DNA of 64,000 nucleotides from Chersky-840 sp963838775. GTDB lineage: Bacteria; Actinomycetota; Acidimicrobiia; Acidimicrobiales; UBA8190. Shown one piece after another: positions 26,123 to 35,718 of this stretch. The notes under the pieces were generated by a model. The model saw only the letters and a list, made by a program, of their open reading frames with translations. It ran no database searches and had not been told where the DNA came from. The stretch covers positions 186,001 through 250,000 of the forward strand of contig CAWISP010000026.1 of the NCBI GenBank assembly GCA_963838775.1. The letters run 5' to 3'. A program made the translations under genes and the position numbers. Position 1 is the stretch's first letter. Each line of letters begins with the position of its first letter.

Positions 26123-26299
26123 TGTCAAGACGGTTTTGCGTAGACAGCTGGCAAACCACTGACGAGCCACTCAGAACGAGGGCGGGCTCCTATCAAGCCA
26201 TGCGTCTATGCAAAGTGTTCCGAGGGCGGCCGGCAGATCGGACCAAAGGCAAGCTGTGGCTGCCAGGTATCACCAGGGCCAGGCCGGTCCTCGGAGATC

Positions 26300-26872
26300 T
26301 CAGGGGCGAGGGAGTTCGCGGTAGATCTCCCTGGCTACATAGCGCTTCAGGATGCGGATCACCTCGAGCTTCGAGCGGCCGTCCTTGGTGCGACGTTCCA
26401 TGTAGTCCCGGGTCCTCGGGTCCGAGACCAACCGCACCATGACGATGCGCCACAGCGCCTGGTTGGCGTAGCGGTCTCCACCGCGGTTGAGCCGGTGTCG
26501 GATCACCTTGCCCGAGGATGCCTCTATGGGTGCCACCCCGCAGAGATGGGCGAAGGCGGCCTCGGAGCGAAGGCGCTCGGGGTTGTCTCCAGCCGTCACG
26601 AGCAAACTGGCGGCGGTATCGGTGCCCACGCCGTAGAGGGCTAGGAGCCCCGGGGCGGTCTGTGTCACGAGCTCGCCGAGCAAGGCGTCGATGCCAGCGA
26701 CCTCCTCCTCGAGCTCCTCGATGCGCCGTCCGAGCGAGCGCAACGCCACCTTGGTGGCATGGTCCACCACGTCCGATGACGGACGGGGGCGAAGCGACGC
26801 GCACGTCTCCCACAACGCCGTAGTGGACAGGCCCTTCAGGCGCTCCCGGATGGGATCAAGTGGTGATCGCGA
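26300..26872 (-). pseudogene. IS110-family transposase, C-terminal remnant
   Basis: The frame holds the last ~190 residues of an IS110 transposase: RERLKGLSTTALWETCAS..., LYGVGTDTAASLLVTAGDNP, LCGVAPIEASSGKVIRHRLN, closely like 6833-7879. Similarity stops at about 26872, directly before the IS30 element, and the N-terminal RuvC-like half is missing. It is not found on the other side of the IS30. The downstream non-coding end (about 26123-26299) is kept. Confidence 0.85.
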
Positions 26873-26896
26873 CATCTCCCGACCTGGAGGTGTCAG

Positions 26897-27712
26897 ATGG
26901 AAACCAGAGGACGGAAGCGCCGCTCTAGTCAGTCGGATCTCGACGTGGCGGTCGCGGCGGTGCTCGCCGGAGCGAGCTATAGGAGTGCCGAGGCGCTGAC
27001 CGGGGTTCCTCATTCGACGGTGAGGGGTTACGTGCGGCGGTGGGGCTTCGTGCGGCGGCGCGTTCCCCGGGGCGGACCCAAGCGGGTTGTCGACGGGGTG
27101 AAGGTATCCACCTTCAGGACGGGCCTGGGCGACGAGCGTTGGGCCATGACACGCGAACGCAAACGGCGCCCCGGCTCGCTGAGCGCCTCTGAGCGCGAGG
27201 AGATCAGGGTCGGCATCGAGGTTGGAGCCTCCGACGAAGCCATCGGCTCCCGCATCGGCCGGCACCGCTCGACTGTCTGGCGTGAGATCGCGGCCAACGG
27301 TGGGCGTGGGCGCTACCGGGGCGCAGAGGCCGAAGAACGAGCGGCACGAGTTGCTCGTCGGCCCAAGGACCCCTGGACCGAGGAGCGCGCCTGGCTTTGG
27401 GAGGAGGTCCAGGGACTGTTGCGTACCAAGAAGTGGTCGCCCGAGCAGATCGCCCACCGCTTGCGCAAGGAACACCCCGACCAGCCAGAGTGGTGGGTGT
27501 CACACGAGGCCATCTACCAGGCGGTGTTCATCCAGGCCAAAGGCGAGCTGCGCAAGGAGCTCGCCGCGTGCCTGCGCTCGGGCCGGGCTCGGCGACGTCC
27601 TCGCTCTCGAGCCTCCTTTGGACGTGCGTCAATCCTCGGGATGGTCAACATCTCCGAACGCCCCCCCGAGGTCGAGGACCGGGCCGTGCCGGGCCACTGG
27701 GAGGGTGACTTG
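26897..27712 (+). pseudogene. IS30-family transposase, first part
   Basis: 272 codons up to HWEGDL, which holds the first catalytic Asp of the IS30 DDE core. N-terminal HTH (SEREEIRVGIEVGASDEAIG then SRIGRHRSTVWREIAANG) and the KKWSPEQIAHRLRKEHPD region are intact. GGAGGTGTCAG precedes the ATG. The coding sequence is then broken by GTGCG, the 5' end of the intron. Joined to 29868 it continues in frame as IIGESGASAVATLVERTTRM. Confidence 0.85.
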
Positions 27713-29867
27713 GTGCGCCACGAGGCGCTGTATGACCGTGCGGTGATGAAAGGACACCGCCGTCGGGATGTCGCAGCATCCCGGCAGAAGCTGAGGGCAG
27801 CCTGACCCTGGAGTCGCAGGAGAAGGTGGGAGCAGCCCTGACAACGACGGGACGGATCGGCACTGCCAGACGGTCCGGGTCCGGCAAGCGAGACGAAAAG
27901 GTGTACGTGAGAAACCAACGTCTGAAGGCTCCTCAATCCTCCCTCCAGCTCGAACCTGGTGGATCTGGGCTGGGCCGCGATGCGCACCCGCAGCAGTTGG
28001 GCGGGGAACTCTTGGGGTGGAAACAGATCGCCGCCCCGGAGGCCACGCTGAATGCCTGCGGCGTAGGCGTGGCGATGTCGCAGGGGCATAGTTGGGCGCC
28101 TCATTCGTCGAACGGTCAGCAGTGAACGTGGGAACCATCCCGGCGGTCCCCTCACCGGCCAGCAGCCAGCTGGTCGGCGGGAAGGTCCGTCGTCGACTGA
28201 CGCCACCGGGATGGGGCGGAGGGTCCGTAGTAGTCCGAGGCCGGGAAAGCCGGTCACATGGCGAAGGGACCCAGCAGGATCGCAGCATCAACGCTGATGG
28301 TGGAGTTCGCTGGTGAATATCGGCGATCTGTGGCCTGACCTCGATGAGGCCGAGCTGCGGGTACACAAGATGCAGACGAAGCTGCACCAATGGGCGATCA
28401 GCGATCCCGATCGTCGTTTCGATGACCTCTACAACCTCGTCTACGACCCGGCGTTCCTCGTCGTGGCGTGGAGTCGGGTCAAGGGGAACAAGGGGGCACG
28501 CTCGGCCGGTGTCGATGGAGTGGTTCCACGCTCCATCGTCTTCGGCGCTGGAGAGCTGCTCGGTGGGCTGCGAGATGACCTCAAGGCACGCCGATTCTCT
28601 CCGATGCCGGTGCGGGAGACGATGATCCCCAAGACGAACGGAAAGCTCCGCCGTCTTGGCATCCCGACCGCTGTCGACCGAGTGGTGCAAGCCTCCCTGA
28701 AGCTGGTGCTCGAACCCATCTTCGAGGCGGACTTCAAGCCATGTTCCTATGGCTTCCGTCCGAAGCGCCGAGCCCAAGACGCCATCGCCGAGATTCATTT
28801 CTTCGCCTCACCCACTCGCAACTACGAGTGGGTGTTCGAAGGAGACATCACGGCCTGCTTCGATGAGATCGACCATGTGGCCTTGATGGGCCGGGTGCGA
28901 CGTCGCATCGGGGACAAGCGTGTCTTAGGCTTGGTGAGGGCGTTCTTGCGGGCCGGGATCCTCAGCGAGGATGCCGTCCACAGGGACACGACCGCCGGCA
29001 CTCCCCAAGGCGGGATCCTCTCGCCGCTGCTGGCCAACATCGCTCTGTCCATCCTTGACGAGCACTTCACCCAAAAGTGGGAAGCACTTGGCTCGGAATG
29101 GAAACGCTCCAAGCACCGCCATGCGGGCGGCGCCATCACCAGATTCGTCCGCTACGCAGACGATTTTGTGGTCATGGTGTCCGGCAGCCGGGCAGATGCC
29201 GAGGCGTTGCGCGATGGAGTCACATCGGTGCTCGCTCCGATGGGCCTGCGCCTGTCGGAAGAGAAGACGAAGGTCTGTCACATCGACGAGGGGTTCGACT
29301 TCTTGGGATTTCGCATCCAGCGGAGGCTTCAACGGGGAACGGACAAGCGGAGGGTGTACACCTACCCGTCGAAGAGGTCGCTGGCCTCGGTGATGGCAAA
29401 GGTTCGTGCGCTTACCCGCCGGTCGAGGCATCGAACGCTCGCCGACCTGCTGCGCCAGGTGAACCCGGTGCTGCGGGGGTGGTGTAACTACTTTCGCCAC
29501 GGGGTGTCCAAACGGACCTTTAGTTACGTCGACGCATATGCCTGGTGGCGCATCGTCGGCTGGATCCGCAAACGTCACCCAAAAGCGAACTGGGGAACGA
29601 TCCGACGTCGTCACCTCCCAAACTGGGAGATCAGCGACGATGGGGTGGCAATGTTCCGACCACGAGCGGTGCCGGTCACTCGATACCGTTACCGGCATGC
29701 CCATATCCCCACACCATGGACGAGCGCCACAACGGAAGGATCACCCGCACCAGCGGCATGAACCTGTGGAGAGCCGGATGCGGTGAAAGCCGCACGTCCG
29801 GTTCGGCGGGCGGGCCGGAGAAACCCACCAGCTCAAAGGCTGGCAGGGCGCTCCGGTCCGACCCACC
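27713..29867 (+). ncRNA. Group II intron
   Basis: Starts with GTGCGCC (consensus GUGYG) at 27713 inside the IS30 gene. Domain I-III material is at 27713-28312, an RT/maturase ORF in domain IV at 28313-29761, and a canonical domain V at 29771-29804 (GAGCCGGATGCGGTGAAAGC, CGCACGTCCGGTTC), followed by a domain VI stem between CCGGAG and CTCCGG. The 3' end is set to 29867 so that the host frame is restored; it could differ by one or two bases, since introns usually end in AY. Confidence 0.85.
28313..29761 (+). CDS. ltrA: Group II intron reverse transcriptase/maturase
   Basis: 482 aa. RT domains with VKGNKGARSAGVDG at about 57-69, PQGG at 231-234 and the catalytic YADD at 281-284, then maturase domain X with GWCNYFRHGVSK near 395. 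No HNH endonuclease zinc motifs follow, so this is an endonuclease-minus type, expected to retrohome using nascent strand primers. Start is GTG at 28313. It would splice and mobilise the surrounding intron. Confidence 0.93.
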   Translation: MNIGDLWPDLDEAELRVHKMQTKLHQWAISDPDRRFDDLYNLVYDPAFLVVAWSRVKGNKGARSAGVDGVVPRSIVFGAGELLGGLRDDLKARRFSPMPVRETMIPKTNGKLRRLGIPTAVDRVVQASLKLVLEPIFEADFKPCSYGFRPKRRAQDAIAEIHFFASPTRNYEWVFEGDITACFDEIDHVALMGRVRRRIGDKRVLGLVRAFLRAGILSEDAVHRDTTAGTPQGGILSPLLANIALSILDEHFTQKWEALGSEWKRSKHRHAGGAITRFVRYADDFVVMVSGSRADAEALRDGVTSVLAPMGLRLSEEKTKVCHIDEGFDFLGFRIQRRLQRGTDKRRVYTYPSKRSLASVMAKVRALTRRSRHRTLADLLRQVNPVLRGWCNYFRHGVSKRTFSYVDAYAWWRIVGWIRKRHPKANWGTIRRRHLPNWEISDDGVAMFRPRAVPVTRYRYRHAHIPTPWTSATTEGSPAPAA

Positions 29868-30321
29868 ATCATCGGGGAGAGCGGCGCCAGCGCCGTCGCC
29901 ACGTTGGTGGAGCGCACCACCCGCATGGGCATGCTGATCAAGCTCGAGAATCGCACCGCCGAACATGTCGCGTCGGCGGTAGCGGACAACATCGTGCATG
30001 TACCCGACCACCTGGCCAAGTCCCTCACCTGGGATCAGGGGATAGAGATGGCAACGCACGCCGAGTTCAAGGTTGCTACCGGCGTCCCGGTCTACTTCTG
30101 CGACCCCCATTCGCCCTGGCAGTCGCCCTGGCAGCGCGGGGAGCAACGAGAACTGGAACGGCCTCGTCCGTCAGTTCCTGCCCAAGGGCACCGACCTATC
30201 GGTCCACTCCCAAGAGGACCTCGACGCGATCGCCGCCCTGCTCAACGAGCGTCCACGCAAGACCCTCGCATGGGAGACTCCAGCGGAACGATTCAACAGA
30301 CTTGTCGCGGCCACTGCTTGA
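29868..30321 (+). pseudogene. IS30-family transposase, second part, frameshifted
   Basis: Continues the host gene after the intron: IIGESGASAVATLVERTTRM..., SLTWDQGIEMATHAEF (second Asp), CDPHSPWQ. Near 30110-30140 the 12 bp TCGCCCTGGCAG occur twice in tandem and one extra G follows. After that, the true end NENWNGLVRQFLPKGTDLS is in another frame, ending at 30321. The transposase is therefore inactive even if the intron splices. Confidence 0.85.
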
Positions 30322-30584
30322 ATCTGCCCCCGGAGCCATACCGCGCGGACCGGGTTGGCGGCGACTATAGCCTGACACCAGAGCGACTCCCGGTATTGTG
30401 CACCCCATTCGCAGAGGCGAACACAAGACCGGGACGAGGGCCGTCTAGCCGCGTCAGGACCATTGGCCCTAGCGGGCGGCTCGACGCTTTTCGATGATTG
30501 ACCGAGGGAGATCCGAACCAGGAGACGTCATGGTCCCTGATCTGGTGGCACGATCTGAAACAGCGGTCAACCTTCCGAAGGCGG

Positions 30585-31253
30585 ATGCTTGTGGATAACC
30601 CACAGGGGTCATCCCCTCCTTCGTTGGCTGAGGAGCAACGAGACCTCACTCGTTTTCGCATCAGACAAGCCGCGTTGGAGGTCGTCGCCCGACGAGGCTT
30701 TGACGCCACGGTCGACGAGATCGCCCAGGTGTCGGGCGTGAGCCCCCGCACCATTTTCCGCCACTACGCCAGTCACGACCAGTTGATCGTGGCCACCGTG
30801 AAGGACATGTGCGAGGCCTGTGGTCGCAAACCCATCGAGGGACTGCCTTCACCCACCGACGACCTCGAGGGCTGGATCGAGGGCGTGGCGCTGACGATTC
30901 ACACCCGAAATGCCGAGATCTTCGGGGAGGCGTTCTGGGACATTCACGCCCCGAGCCGCAACGCTTCTGCGGTGCTCTCGGAGGTGGACGCTTTGCGGCA
31001 CGAGTCCCGAACTCGAGGAATTCAGTTCCTGGCGAGCCTGGCCTGGCAGAAGGCCGGTGGCCCTGGTGAGCCTCCGCAGGATCTGGTGTTGGCCTTCGCC
31101 CTCAACTTCTCGGCGTTCGCCACCCAGGCGCTCATGATCGACTTCGACCAGACACCGGCCCAGATCGGGGCACTGACCGCCGACACTCTCAAACTGCTCC
31201 TCCGGCGCGCTGTCGATGCGCAACGGGCTGATGCCGGTGGCGGCGAGGGTTGA
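30585..31253 (+). CDS. TetR-family regulator
   Basis: About 222 aa. N-terminal HTH at about 20-66: RFRIRQAALEVVARRGFDAT, VDEIAQVSGVSPRTIFRHYA. C-terminal ligand-binding helices (DFDQTPAQIGALTADTLKLL). I chose the ATG at 30585 as the 29 residues upstream are unlike TetR proteins. It is the intact relative of the broken gene at 9788-10476. It converges on a small monooxygenase-like gene, as does its relative. Confidence 0.88.
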   Translation: MLVDNPQGSSPPSLAEEQRDLTRFRIRQAALEVVARRGFDATVDEIAQVSGVSPRTIFRHYASHDQLIVATVKDMCEACGRKPIEGLPSPTDDLEGWIEGVALTIHTRNAEIFGEAFWDIHAPSRNASAVLSEVDALRHESRTRGIQFLASLAWQKAGGPGEPPQDLVLAFALNFSAFATQALMIDFDQTPAQIGALTADTLKLLLRRAVDAQRADAGGGEG

Positions 31254-31308
31254 AGTCAGCGCGGCCGGGAAGCGACCCTCTGGAACGTCTCTGCACCTGA
31301 CTGTTTGA

Positions 31309-31608
31309 TCAGCCCCTCGACCGCCCCCCGGCAAGGTAGTTGTGGACCTCGAAAAACTGGATTTCGGGTGGTTCGGACACGCCCACCTCTGGTGCGACCG
31401 GACGAATTCGTGTCTCTAGGAACTGCTCGAATGCTTCTCGCGACTCCCATACGTCAATGATGCGAAAGCCGTCGTCGGTCTTCGTCACCCAGTGGAATAG
31501 CTCCCCCCTCGCGCTCGGTCCGCCCGAAAGGAGCCCCATCCTCTCCATGGCCTCGTCGTATTGCTCGAGCGTGGCGCCCCGGAAGTCAAGCTGCACTGCA
31601 ACTGCCAT
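31309..31608 (-). CDS. Antibiotic-biosynthesis-monooxygenase-like protein, second copy
   Basis: 99 aa: MAVAVQLDFRGATLEQYDEA..., GELFHWVTKTDDGFR, IDVWESREAFEQF, IQFFEVHNYLAGG. It shares these blocks with 9331-9630. Start ATG at 31608. Small ferredoxin-like (dimeric barrel) protein with unknown substrate, paired tail-to-tail with the TetR gene at 30585-31253. Confidence 0.65.
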   Translation of the reverse strand: MAVAVQLDFRGATLEQYDEAMERMGLLSGGPSARGELFHWVTKTDDGFRIIDVWESREAFEQFLETRIRPVAPEVGVSEPPEIQFFEVHNYLAGGRSRG

Positions 31609-32286
31609 CGGACACCCCCATACCGTCGACGCTGAGCCAGACGAGGGTCTGATTCCTGATTCGACCGCAACGTCGCACAGCTTACGCGCATTTGGCACAG
31701 ACAAATAGTCCAGACGAATGACGGTGGGTATCCACCAACGTGGCAGACGCGTCTGACATAGCGACAGACGGAAGTGCTCCTCATCCTTGAGGATGACACC
31801 AAGATTGGTTCCGAGGCATCGTTGACGGGTTGGGAACTTGTGCAGCGTGTTGAGTTCAAGCTGCTCATAGTGACGCGGGCACCCCCCGGCCTTGCCCCCG
31901 AGGCCTGGGGTGTCACGCGTTGTCGCCCATGACCAGATGACGTACTTCCGATGTGTGGCCGATCTTCGCCGCAGCGATTGACAGACGGCACTGCAGGTGC
32001 CGATCCTGCGCGCCTCCGGCTCCCGCCGGCCGCGGCAGTGGGCCATCTGATAATCACGCGGTTGTCAGGAGGAAGCCTTGCGCGGCTGATGCATCTGAGT
32101 CGCATAACCTGGCGTCTACTCGCCGGTCACTGGCCCCCAGGACACGTGCTGCGTGCTTGGCTGAAATTTGCACCGTCGCGCGTCGAAGCGGACCGTGTGG
32201 GAATGTCAGTGATGGCTGCCATCGTGCGTCCCTAATACGACACAGGGTTACGACATACGCTTCCTCCGAAGTTTGGGAGGTGCCCC
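31609..32286. other. Gene-poor stretch
   Basis: About 680 bp. Only long antisense-type frames without family features. No repeat or RNA gene recognised. Confidence 0.35.
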
Positions 32287-32433
32287 GTGGCGGAGCCCCG
32301 CTGTCGAGACTGTGGCAAACCATTTCCCCAAGTCGGCCGATTCAGGTGGCTATGGCGGCGCCTACTCATGACGCAACTGTCTTGTGAGGCTTGCCGTGCC
32401 GACTTTGAGCGGGAGTGGTTGATGCCGTTGTGA
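32287..32433 (+). CDS. 48-aa zinc-ribbon protein
   Basis: VAEPRCRDCGKPFPQVGRFR then WLWRRLLMTQLSCEACRADF, ending EREWLMPL. Two CxxC pairs (Cys6/Cys9 and Cys33/Cys36) form a probable zinc ribbon. The GTG at 32287 is preceded by GGGAGGTG at good spacing. It could be a complete small DNA- or protein-binding factor. No neighbour suggests a role. Confidence 0.55.
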   Translation: MAEPRCRDCGKPFPQVGRFRWLWRRLLMTQLSCEACRADFEREWLMPL

Positions 32434-33391
32434 CGCGCCCGGTTAATGCTGGCCTTTGGTGGCCGCACGACAAGTGACGGCTATCCGAGTCGCATAAGGT
32501 CGGATCGTGACCGACGACACCGAACGACCCTCCGAGCATCCCGACCAGGACGCTGACGTCGCCTTGGCCACGGTGATGCCGTTCTCGCGCACGAGGACGG
32601 CCAAGGCGAGGAAGGCTGTTAGATCTCTCGGTTTCCGCCAATGATGTGAGCGGCTTTGACCCCCACGACCCAGAGGTCGTCGTCCTGATGGAGGGGCACG
32701 CCCAAGGACTCTAGGACGCCACGGCCATCGGCCCGGGGTTGTCTGTCGATCCCCCGGACAAGTTTGCAAGCGCCCCGCCCAAGGCGTCGTCGGGGGCCAG
32801 AACCGACGCCGTCGAACCCACCATGTCGGTAAATCGCACCGCCATGTTCTCGGTGCCCGTCGGAGCCCCCCTCCCGCCTGAGCAACTCCACCCGTAAGCG
32901 AGGATCTGATCGGACCGCTGAGAAGAGCCCGAGGCGACCTTCGATGGGCACGGCACTTGCCCAAATCGGCACCGCTATTGGGACCGATTCCGACGGCCGT
33001 GTGTATTCGTCTGGACCGGGCTGGAAGTGCGGGTACCGGTCGACGTCTGGCAGGAAGCCTTCCACCGTCGGAGCCCCGCATATTTGACGCTATGCGCCCC
33101 CGGTGTCTTCCTCTGCGTCCGACAGGTTGCACCGGATTCGGGTGGCCCGGCGACACAGTGACCCGTCCGGGATCACCACCGCCGAGCGTCACCGCGTGGC
33201 CCAGCTGACTAAGGGACGACTGCAAGTAGCGCATCACCGGCAGTCCTGCTCGGTCCAAGACGGCGAACCTGGCGCACGCAACCGGGTGATATGCGCTCCC
33301 GCAAGGACGTGAGGTGCAACCCTGCTGGGACATCTGACTTAGAGCGCGCGCCAATAGGCGCCCTAGTTGGCCCCTCGCCAGGCGTCACGCC
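32434..33391. other. Degraded region with remnants
   Basis: About 950 bp with broken minus-strand frames: an adenylate-cyclase-like start (32711-32956) and a segment at 32958-33070 like 1277-1390. No complete gene. Contains CGCACGCAACCGGGTGATA near 33275, close to CGCACGCAAGCGGGTGATA near 26094. Confidence 0.4.
32711..32956 (-). pseudogene. Class III nucleotide cyclase fragment
   Basis: The frame includes ENMAVRFTDMVGSTASVLAP, which matches the first strand and metal-binding Asp of class III adenylate/guanylate cyclases (consensus FTDIEGST). The rest of the cyclase domain is absent. A remnant. Confidence 0.45.
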
Positions 33392-33925
33392 CTATCTCGC
33401 TGCCACCAAGAGACCCGTGGGTGTGCGCTCCTCGCCGGCGAGAACACCGATCGACTCGGCGACCGATGACATGAACAGAACCGAGTCTGGGCGGTCGAGC
33501 TCGAAGACGGCGATGGCTGCCAGCTTGTGCGAGATGCGGCCCTCGTCGCGTAGCGCGACGACTGCTCGTGCAAGATCGATCCGTCGATCGATGGTGTCGA
33601 TGGTGGGCACCAACTTTTCCAAGGCCCGGTCGAACTCGTCTCCGTCGTCATCGCGCAGCGCTCGCACCGCCCGGTCGACATCAGGGGTGAGGATGGCGGG
33701 CAGGGGAACCTGCAGGGAGAGGTCGAGCTCGGGCAGGTAGAACAACTGGTCGAACAGAGCCCGCATCTCGATCTTCTCCGTGCCGGCCAGCGCGTCGAGA
33801 GCCTCTTGGCTCATCTCGAGGGGCATCACCGCGATGTCGACGGACTGGGTGGACCGGTGGCAGCAGCGTTTGGCTTTGTTTCCGCTCCCGCACGGACAGG
33901 GCTCGTTGCGTTTGACCTTGGCCAT
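33392..33925 (-). CDS. SEC-C motif protein
   Basis: 177 aa. MAKVKRNEPCPCGSGNKAKR then CCH is a SEC-C zinc-binding motif as at the SecA C-terminus, here at the N-terminus. The rest is helical with no recognised domain (VDRAVRALRDDDGDEFDRAL...). AAGGAGG lies just upstream of the ATG at 33925, which decides the start. The SEC-C motif usually binds zinc and the ribosome or SecB. Role unknown. Confidence 0.75.
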   Translation of the reverse strand: MAKVKRNEPCPCGSGNKAKRCCHRSTQSVDIAVMPLEMSQEALDALAGTEKIEMRALFDQLFYLPELDLSLQVPLPAILTPDVDRAVRALRDDDGDEFDRALEKLVPTIDTIDRRIDLARAVVALRDEGRISHKLAAIAVFELDRPDSVLFMSSVAESIGVLAGEERTPTGLLVAAR

Positions 33926-34071
33926 GGCGACCTCCTTCGCGGTCATCCTCTCCGCCGATGCCGTGACGAGGGTGGACCGCCGCTGACCAGGACAAAAGGT
34001 CCACCGGCCGTGGTGTCGGACCGGACATGATCCGGCTGCTTGTCCCGACCCAACGAACCGGTGGAGGTCCC

Positions 34072-34917
34072 ATGCTGGCACTCGATCGTGGCGTCGTCGA
34101 CGCCGTGTGGCGGTCATTTTCCGCCTACCTGCCTGAACGCCCTGTCTCGGATCATCCTTTGGGATGTCACCGGCCCCGGATCTCTGACCGTGACTGCTTC
34201 GAAGCCATCCTTTTCCGCCTGGTCACCGGGTGCAGCTGGGACGTGGCCGGACGACTGGGCAAGGGAAGCGAGACCACCCTGCGCCGTCGACGCGACGAGT
34301 GGGTAGCCGTCGGTGTCTTCGGGTGCCTCGTCGAGGAGGCCATCAGTGCCTTCGACAAGGTCATCGGCCTCGACCTCTCCGACGTGGCGATCGACGGTTC
34401 ATTACACAAGGCACCCACCGGCGGTGAAGGAACCGGACCGAACCCGACTGATCGAGGCAAGACCGGCTGGAAGTGGTCCGTGGCCACCGACGCTAACGGC
34501 GTGCCCATCGGATGGGTGATCGACGGCGCCAACCGCAACGACTGCGTGCTGCTACCCACCACGCTCGACGCCGTCGACGCCCGAGGGCTTCTCGTCGACA
34601 TCGAGACGCTGCATCTCGACCGCGGATACGACAACGGCATCGTCCGCTCGGCGTGTCTCGAGCGTGGTGTCACCGATTTCGTCATTGCCGAGCGGCGCAA
34701 GAAGAACACCGCCCACGGACCCACCAGAGTCCCCCTCGGCATGCGGTGGCCAGTCGAACGCACGAACTCCTGGCTGTCGAACTTCGGTCAGCTACGGCGC
34801 AACACCGACCGGTTCGCCTCTCACCGCCTGGCCCAGTTCGCCCTGGCCGTGGCCCTGATCATCACCGTCAAACTCGTCAAATGGGCGAAGCGCTGGCACT
34901 CCCTGGCTGTCGCCTAA
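34072..34917 (+). CDS. IS5-family (DDE) transposase
   Basis: 281 aa from the ATG at 34072. DUF4096-like front with FEAILFRLVTGCSWDVAGRL, then the DDE core: VAIDGSLHKAP (first Asp), LHLDRGYDNGIV (second), and RWPVERTNSWLSNFGQLR (Glu), typical of IS5-type elements. The frame is intact. I could not recognise its inverted repeats. It lies between the SEC-C gene and the VOC pseudogene. Confidence 0.88.
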   Translation: MLALDRGVVDAVWRSFSAYLPERPVSDHPLGCHRPRISDRDCFEAILFRLVTGCSWDVAGRLGKGSETTLRRRRDEWVAVGVFGCLVEEAISAFDKVIGLDLSDVAIDGSLHKAPTGGEGTGPNPTDRGKTGWKWSVATDANGVPIGWVIDGANRNDCVLLPTTLDAVDARGLLVDIETLHLDRGYDNGIVRSACLERGVTDFVIAERRKKNTAHGPTRVPLGMRWPVERTNSWLSNFGQLRRNTDRFASHRLAQFALAVALIITVKLVKWAKRWHSLAVA

Positions 34918-35042
34918 TGGCGCGCGCTCTAACTGAGTTTCCGGAGCTGACCTCTAGGAATGTGCTACGGCAACGGGTCTTGGTAGTGGCAACGGCACTA
35001 CCTCACTCAACACGATGGTCGCTGACATCGAGGAGACGGGGT

Positions 35043-35505
35043 TCAGTCGGATTGCCCGCCGGGGTTGATCGGTGGCCAGTCGGCGGGCCACCAGTCTCCT
35101 TGTGGGTCGGTGGTTTGTCCGACCTCGATGAGGTAACCGTCGGGATCTCGGATGTAGTAACGGATCTCGTACTCGTGCTGCTTCGGCGGCGTCAGGAACT
35201 GCGCCGCTCCATTCGGCGTATACGGCGTGGATGTCTGCGACCCGGATATTGAGGAAGCTGCTGACCCGGTCGGGGTCGCTTGGCGTCTCAAGGGTGACCG
35301 TGGGCTTGTCGTCGGTGGGGCCTCCGCCGCCGTTGATGATGATGAAGCTGTTGGCGAGTGCGATATTGGTCGGCTCTGGGCCGAAGACCACCCTGCCACC
35401 GAGTACCTCGCTATAGAAACGCCGGGAGCGCTCGACGTCATCGGAGACGATGAAGTGGCATACCACCATTCGATGTGCGGACTGCGTGGGTTCGGCCACT
35501 GGCAC
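35043..35505 (-). pseudogene. VOC/glyoxalase-family protein, frameshifted
   Basis: The first part (from GTG 35505 or ATG 35469) reads MVVCHFIVSDDVERSRRFYS, EVLGGRVVFGPEPT, SFLNIRVADIHAVYAEWSGA. Near 35210 the frame changes, and the end continues as AQFLTPPKQHEYEIRYYIRD then PDGYLIEVGQ, the second betaalpha-betabetabeta unit. Together they make one VOC domain with the metal-ligand Glu in the last block. Broken by a single-base indel. Confidence 0.75.
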
Positions 35506-35666
35506 CTCCACTCGTTGGGGCTCATGTCGCTTACGACGGGGTCTGAAGCCTTCAGTCAACCACGTCGGTTCGTCGAGGGGGTCGGGTCTTCGGTGGGGGT
35601 CGAGGCCGCCCAGAATCGGGGCTATGAAATTCCTAACCGCGTCGAGGGGGCGTAGCCTCGTGTGCT

Positions 35667-35718
35667 GAGCGAGCCAGCGCGGGGCGCCAATGGCGACCCC
35701 TATCTCGTTGGCTCGCTC
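35667..35718. repeat. 52-bp hairpin-forming inverted repeat
   Basis: Outer arms GAGCGAGCCA and TGGCTCGCTC are perfect complements. Inside is a second stem, GGGGCGCC-AAT-GGCGACCCC. The total could form a long cruciform. It lies between two gene remnants, so it may be an element end or terminator. Confidence 0.5.

Larger units (their letters stand above)
26873..30325 (+). mobile_element. IS30-family element interrupted by a group II intron
   Basis: The IS30 transposase is read in two parts (26897-27712 and from 29868). Between them is a group II intron. The ends of the IS30 are approximate; I could not identify the inverted repeats. It adjoins the IS110 remnant on its left. Confidence 0.75.
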
